Shown in pieces: positions 60,326 through 64,000 of a stretch of 64,000 bases of DNA (the first letter of the stretch is position 1; each line of letters begins with the position of its first letter). The DNA lies in assembly GCA_020161695.1 (NCBI GenBank), contig JAIUOO010000012.1, positions 62,001-126,000 on the forward strand, read 5' to 3'. A program made the translations under genes and the position numbers. The notes under the pieces were generated by a model. That model had not been told where the DNA came from. It did no database searches and saw only the letters and a list, made by a program, of their open reading frames with translations. This stretch comes from Pseudomonadota bacterium (GTDB lineage Bacteria > Pseudomonadota > Alphaproteobacteria > Rhizobiales > Phreatobacteraceae).

Positions 60326-60354
60326 GAACGGCGGCGGAGGTTCCGCCGCCGTTC
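60326..60354. terminator. Strong bidirectional hairpin
   Basis: GAACGGCGGCGGA (60326-60338), loop GGT, TCCGCCGCCGTTC (60342-60354): a perfect 13-bp stem located between two convergent genes (FAH-family ends 60311, cyclase-family ends 60372). No T-run beyond CCTTG, but position and stability argue for a shared terminator. Confidence 0.7.
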
Positions 60355-60371
60355 CCTTGCCGTCAACCCAG

Positions 60372-61145
60372 TCAGTCGATGATCGCGACGGCGCGGGTCC
60401 AGCCGGCAGAGGCCCGCTCGATCTTCACGGGGAAGCAGGCCACCATGAACCCGGTGGACGGCAGCTGCTCCAGATTGTGCAGCTTCTCGATGTGCGAATA
60501 GCCTATGTGGCGGCCGGCTTTGTGGCCCTCCCAGATGAGGCTGGCATCACCCGTCTCGGCATATTTCCTGGCGGTGTGGACGAAGGGCGCGTCCCAGCTC
60601 CAGCCGTCCGTGCCGGTGACCCTGACGCCGCGCTCGAGCAGGTACATGGTCGCCTCGTAGCCCATGCCGCAACCCGAGGCGACATAGTCGGCCTGGCCGA
60701 ACTTCTTGCCGGCGCTGGTGTTGACCACCACGATGTTGAGCGGCTTCAGCTCGTGGCCGATCCGCTTCAGTTCAGCCTCGACCTCCGCGGCGCTGACCAC
60801 GTGGCCGTCGGGAAGGTGGCGGAAGTCGAGCTTCACCGCCGGCTGGAAGCACCATTCGAGCGGCACCTCGTCGATGGTCCACGACCGCTCGCCGCGATTC
60901 ATCGTGGGGTGATAGTGCCAGGGCGCGTCGAGATGGGTGCCGTTATGGGTGGACAGCGTGACACGCTCGACCGCCCAGGCCTGGCCGTCCGGCAGATCCT
61001 CCGGCTTCATGCCCGGGAAGTTCGAGAGCATCCGGGCCATGCCCGCCTGATGGTCGATGTACTCGATGGTGGGATGGCCGCCCGGCGGATCGGCCGGCAC
61101 GTCGTTCTGCAGGGGAATCGAGATGTCGATGATTTGGCGGCTCAA
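60372..61145 (-). CDS. Cyclase-family (kynurenine-formamidase-like) metal hydrolase
   Basis: 257 residues from a TTG. The metal motif HxGTHxDxPxH is present as THNGTHLDAPWHYHP (about 78-92), and GCGMGYEATMYLLERGVRVT and TDGWSWDAPF are typical of PF04199 enzymes, which open cyclic amides or hydrolyse formamides, isatin or related compounds. The TTG follows GGAGGAAACAAGCG, a far better site than anything before the ATG at 61178. It diverges from the tetR gene across an operator-like palindrome. Confidence 0.85.
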   Translation of the reverse strand: MSRQIIDISIPLQNDVPADPPGGHPTIEYIDHQAGMARMLSNFPGMKPEDLPDGQAWAVERVTLSTHNGTHLDAPWHYHPTMNRGERSWTIDEVPLEWCFQPAVKLDFRHLPDGHVVSAAEVEAELKRIGHELKPLNIVVVNTSAGKKFGQADYVASGCGMGYEATMYLLERGVRVTGTDGWSWDAPFVHTARKYAETGDASLIWEGHKAGRHIGYSHIEKLHNLEQLPSTGFMVACFPVKIERASAGWTRAVAIID

Positions 61146-61220
61146 CGCTTGTTTCCTCCGAATGCCGTGGAGCTTCACGCGGGCTCCGGTGGCGAAGGGT
61201 CGGAGGCTGTTCGTTCAAAG

Positions 61221-61236
61221 TCAAACGCGTGTTTGA
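61221..61236. promoter_or_regulatory. PsrA-type operator candidate (tetR/cyclase promoter)
   Basis: TCAAAC-GCGT-GTTTGA, a perfect 6-bp dyad with a 4-base spacer, 75 bases from the cyclase start and 100 from tetR. It fits the published PsrA consensus [CG]AAAC-N2-4-GTTT[GC] of Pseudomonas (from memory). A related site lies at 62170-62185. Confidence 0.65.
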
Positions 61237-61335
61237 AACACCTGTTGGCCGATGAGCGGGCGGCGGGTCGCTGCGTTATTGTGCTGACGGGTCTCGTGAT
61301 GACAGATTGCGGAAGGCCATCACATCCGGACGGAC

Positions 61336-62022
61336 ATGCCCGCCAGACCAGCACCTGCCAACGATACCGACGCGGCGTCGCGGATGCTGCAGGCGGCGGC
61401 CGGCCTCTATGCGGAGAAAGGGATCGGCAAGGTCTCGCTGCGCGAACTCACGGCGAGAGCCGGGGTCAATCTCGCCGCGGTCAGCTATCATTTCGGCTCG
61501 AAGGACGGTCTGGCCGAGGCCGTCTTCGAGACGCTGTCCCGCCGGGTCAACGGCAAGCGCATAGCCGACCTCGACGCCTACCTGGCCGGGCTCGGCACCC
61601 GCCGCCCCGCGCTCGATGAGGTCCTGTCGCTCTTCGTCGCGCCCTATCTGGAGACCGGCAACGAGCAGCAGGGCGTTCTTCTCGCGCGCTTCATCGTCCA
61701 GCACCGGCTTGAGCCCTCGGCGCTGACGCGGAAGGTCATCCGCAAGCATTTCGACCCCATGGCCAAGCGCTTCATCGCGGCGCTGGCGCTGGCCTGTCCG
61801 CATCTCGAGGTCAGGGACATATCCTGGCGATACCTGTTCACGGTCAGTGCCGTGGTGCTGACGCTGACCGACACGACCAAGAACAACAGGATCGCCCGCC
61901 TGTCCGGCGGCAAGGCCGACACGTCGCGGACCGACGAGCTGCGCGTCGCGCTGCTGGACTTCCTGCGCGGCGGGATCTGGGGCGACGCGCCGAGCGCGAA
62001 CGGGAGCCGGCGGCGGCGCTGA
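61336..62022 (+). CDS. TetR-family regulator, PsrA-like
   Basis: 228 residues. The helix-turn-helix (about 34-58) reads KVSLRELTARAGVNLAAVSY and continues HFGSKDGLAEAVF, closely matching the DNA-binding helices of Pseudomonas PsrA (AGVNLAAVxYHFGSK). The C-terminal ligand domain is diverged and ends in a basic Arg tail. PsrA senses long-chain acyl compounds; the ligand here is unknown. Divergent from the cyclase gene, with matching palindromes in the intergenic region and before the next gene. Confidence 0.85.
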   Translation: MPARPAPANDTDAASRMLQAAAGLYAEKGIGKVSLRELTARAGVNLAAVSYHFGSKDGLAEAVFETLSRRVNGKRIADLDAYLAGLGTRRPALDEVLSLFVAPYLETGNEQQGVLLARFIVQHRLEPSALTRKVIRKHFDPMAKRFIAALALACPHLEVRDISWRYLFTVSAVVLTLTDTTKNNRIARLSGGKADTSRTDELRVALLDFLRGGIWGDAPSANGSRRRR

Positions 62023-62051
62023 CCGGGTGCCAGCGCCGACTTGGCAGCGCC

Positions 62052-62064
62052 GGGGGGGGGGGGG
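62052..62064 (+). repeat. Poly-G tract of 13
   Basis: An uninterrupted run of 13 G between tetR (stop at 62022) and the binding-protein gene (start 62200). It is the longest homopolymer noticed in the window. It may be a slippage-prone spot or an assembly error; its length should not be trusted without read evidence. Confidence 0.8.
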
Positions 62065-62169
62065 CGGGTCGCGTAGGAGCGGCCCCCACGGGTGATATGC
62101 CGAAGGTCTATCAGCCATCCGATGGGTTCGGCCGGCCATTGACAAGCGGAGCGCTCTGAAGCCTTTTTG

Positions 62170-62185
62170 CCAAACAAGCATTTGG
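62170..62185 (+). promoter_or_regulatory. PsrA-type operator candidate before the binding-protein gene
   Basis: CCAAA-CAAGCA-TTTGG, a 5-bp dyad 15 bases before the ATG at 62200. It shares C-AAAC and TTTG positions with the 61221-61236 palindrome (10 of 16 bases identical). It abuts the AGGAGG ribosome-binding site, so a bound repressor would block transcription or translation start. Confidence 0.55.
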
Positions 62186-62199
62186 TAGGAGGAAATGCC

Positions 62200-63381
62200 A
62201 TGAGCAGTTTCGCAAAGAGACTGGCGATCGTCGGGGGGCTTGCAGTCGCCTTGATGGCGGCGGAGAGCCGCGCACAGGATGTGAAGGTTGGATTGCTTTA
62301 TGACGCCACCGGCCCGGTGGCGTCGCAGAGCGTGCCTTATGCACGGGGCATCCAGGCCGCGGTGCGGGCGATCAATTCGGCTGGCGGCATCGGCGGCAAG
62401 CAGATCACTCTGCTGGCCGAGGATTACGGCTATCAGATCCCCCGCGCGCTCGCGGCCTACCGGAAGATGAAGAGCGCGGGCGTCATCGCGATCCAGGGCT
62501 TCGGCAGCGGTGACACCGAGGCGCTGATGGACACCGTGGCGCGCGACCGCATGCCGTGGTTCTCGGCGTCCTATTCGGCGCATCTCGCCGACCCGCGGCG
62601 GGCGCCCTACAACTACTTCGTCGGCGCGGACTATTCGGCGCAGGCCCGTGCCGGCCTGAAGCATATCGCCGATAGCTGGACGGACACGACGCGCCGCCCC
62701 CGACTGGCCATCGTCTACATGGACAACGCTTTCGGAAAGAGCGTCCTGCCCGCCATCCAGAGCTATGCCGACGAGCTGAAGATCGAGATCGTCGGCCGCG
62801 AGGTGGTCAATCCCGGCGCGATTGATGCGGTTGCCCCGATCACCCGACTGAAGGATCAGAAGCCGGACTTCATCTGGCTGCAGCAGATCGCCTCGACCGT
62901 TGCCGTCATCATCCGCGATGCTCACAAGAGCGGTCTGACCGCGAAGTTCTATGGTGGCGTGTGGACCTATGATCCCAACCTCATCGATCTGGCCGGCCCC
63001 GGCATCGAGGGTATGGTCACTGTCCAGCTTGCCGCGCTGACGGCGCGCGGGCTGCCGGTGGCGACCGTCATGGCGGCGGCTGCCGATAATCCCGCGCAGC
63101 TTGACGACCCGAATTTCGTGCGTGGCTGGGCGTCGATGATGGCGCTGGCAGCCGCGATGAAGGTCGCGGATCGTGCGGGCAACCTCACGGGGCAGGGCAT
63201 CAAGACGGCCCTCGATTCCGGCGCGCCGATCGATGTCGATGGGCTGATGGAGCCGGTGGCGTTTACCGCGACGGATCACCGGTCGAGCGACGTGGCCCTG
63301 CTGTATCGCATCGAGTCCAAGAAGCCCGTCCCGCTTGGCATGGTCAGGCTTGAGCGCCGCCCGTCCTGGCTCGGCAACTAG
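62200..63381 (+). CDS. Branched-chain-amino-acid-type ABC substrate-binding protein
   Basis: 393 residues with a signal peptide (about 1-26, IVGGLAVALMAAESRAQ). QDVKVGLLYDATGPVASQSV, NSAGGIGGKQITLLAEDYGY and PRLAIVYMDNAFGKSVLPAI match the periplasmic-binding type 1 (LivJ/AmiC-like) fold. TAGGAGG precedes the ATG at 62200. No permease or ATPase genes follow in the window; an acyl-CoA carboxylase gene does, so the ligand is probably a compound fed into that pathway. Confidence 0.88.
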   Translation: MSSFAKRLAIVGGLAVALMAAESRAQDVKVGLLYDATGPVASQSVPYARGIQAAVRAINSAGGIGGKQITLLAEDYGYQIPRALAAYRKMKSAGVIAIQGFGSGDTEALMDTVARDRMPWFSASYSAHLADPRRAPYNYFVGADYSAQARAGLKHIADSWTDTTRRPRLAIVYMDNAFGKSVLPAIQSYADELKIEIVGREVVNPGAIDAVAPITRLKDQKPDFIWLQQIASTVAVIIRDAHKSGLTAKFYGGVWTYDPNLIDLAGPGIEGMVTVQLAALTARGLPVATVMAAAADNPAQLDDPNFVRGWASMMALAAAMKVADRAGNLTGQGIKTALDSGAPIDVDGLMEPVAFTATDHRSSDVALLYRIESKKPVPLGMVRLERRPSWLGN

Positions 63382-63459
63382 GTTCCTCGCCGCAGCCCTC
63401 AGACCGGCGGCCGGCAGACAGCCGGCCGCCAGCCAGACCCTTGGTTTCAGGCCCAGATC

Positions 63460-64000
63460 ATGCAGTCGCTGAAAACGCGCGTCGAGCGCGATAGCCCCAA
63501 CTTTGCGCGGAACCGAGCCGATCACGAGGCTCTGGCTCAGACCCTGCGCGAGCGCCAGTCATGGGTGGTCTCCGGCAATCGCCAGCGGGAGATCAGCCGG
63601 CACCTCGAGCGCAACAAGCTCCTGGCCCGCGACCGGATCGGGCAGGTCATCGACCCCTGTTCGCCTTTCCTCGAACTGTCGACGCTCGCCGGTTACGGCC
63701 AGTACGACGGCCAGTCGCCGGGGGCCGGCATCGTCACCGGCATCGGCCAGATCCACGGCATCCCCGTGATGATCATCGCCAACGATGCGACGGTGAAGGG
63801 CGGCACCCTGTTCCCTGAATCCGTGCAGAAGCACGTTCGCGCCCAGCGCATCGCCGCCGAGAACCGGCTGCCGTGCCTCTACCTCGTCGATTCAGGCGGT
63901 GCGTTCCTGCCCACGCAGGACCGGACCTTTCCCGGCAAGGACCATTTCGGCAATTCGTTCTTCAACCAGTGCCGGCTGTCGATGGAGGGCCTGCCGCAGA
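63460..64000 (+). CDS. Acyl-CoA carboxylase carboxyltransferase subunit (MccB-like), 5' part
   Basis: 180 codons are visible before the window ends. Reading from the ATG: SLKTRVERDSPNFARNRADH, then LARDRIGQVIDPCSPFLELS, GAGIVTGIGQIHGIPVMIIA, NDATVKGGTLFPESVQKHVR and LPCLYLVDSGGAFLPTQDRT. This is the N-terminal carboxyltransferase domain of the biotin-dependent methylcrotonyl-/geranyl-CoA carboxylase type (beta subunit), used in leucine/isovalerate or acyclic terpene degradation. Which acyl-CoA is used cannot be told from this fragment. No strong ribosome-binding site; start chosen by homology. Confidence 0.88.
   Translation, partial: MQSLKTRVERDSPNFARNRADHEALAQTLRERQSWVVSGNRQREISRHLERNKLLARDRIGQVIDPCSPFLELSTLAGYGQYDGQSPGAGIVTGIGQIHGIPVMIIANDATVKGGTLFPESVQKHVRAQRIAAENRLPCLYLVDSGGAFLPTQDRTFPGKDHFGNSFFNQCRLSMEGLPQ

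Noticed and set aside
61276..63525. 749-codon minus-strand frame over tetR, the binding-protein gene and the carboxylase start
   Set aside because: It runs through three well-supported plus-strand genes and the poly-G tract, and has no domain.

Overview
The window is GC-rich chromosomal DNA from an alphaproteobacterium, almost certainly of the order Hyphomicrobiales (Rhizobiales). The evidence is the gene content and order: divK-pleD, eipB (DUF1849), DUF3572, sdhE-mfd divergent from recG, eno-ftsB-pdhA, a lipoylated PDH E1 beta, DUF5076 inside the PDH operon, and one intergenic palindrome of a type common in this order. No genus is claimed. I see no prophage, IS element, CRISPR array or rRNA; there is one tRNA. 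Coding is dense, with many ATGA/GTGA overlaps and very short convergent gaps.

Layout. 1-9 kb: a PfkB sugar-kinase fragment, DUF454 and recG on the minus strand, divergent from sdhE-mfd, then a DUF3053 lipoprotein and a membrane protein with an internal duplication. 9-13 kb: clpS-clpA, a strong hairpin, azlCD and a HIT protein. 13.7-15.2 kb: two related small secreted Arg-rich proteins and a protein made of 11-residue repeats. 15-21 kb: housekeeping and envelope genes (FemAB-like, GDPD, RidA, EipB, NUDIX, DinB, DUF3572). 21-24 kb: the cell-cycle pair divK-pleD, a small membrane protein and rpmG. 24-29 kb: a nirA / Fe-S flavoprotein reductase / cysG operon for assimilatory nitrite (or sulfite) reduction. 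29-33 kb: opgG-opgH for periplasmic glucans. 33-39 kb: two transporters, an acyl-CoA synthetase, a SPOR-like protein, queF and an ankyrin protein.

39-50.5 kb is a central-metabolism block: eno with a textbook terminator, a YbjN protein, an EamA transporter, ftsB, then a long PDH operon (pdhA, small membrane ORF, pdhB, DUF5076, pdhC, three small envelope ORFs, lpdA). 51-55 kb: an L,D-transpeptidase lipoprotein, rimO, tRNA-Ser(UGA) and an ABC-F ATPase.

55-64 kb is an accessory catabolic region. A NitT/TauT-type ABC importer with a GntR gene inside the operon diverges from a fumarylacetoacetate-hydrolase-family gene; a cyclase-family hydrolase diverges from a PsrA-like TetR regulator. These are followed by a branched-chain-type binding protein and the start of an acyl-CoA carboxylase (MccB-like) gene that runs off the window. 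Two related CAAAC...TTTG palindromes, one in the tetR/cyclase gap and one before the binding-protein gene, suggest that the TetR protein controls this locus. This region, the repeat and Arg-rich small proteins at 14-15 kb, and the small ORFs inside the PDH operon hold the least-described biology in the window.
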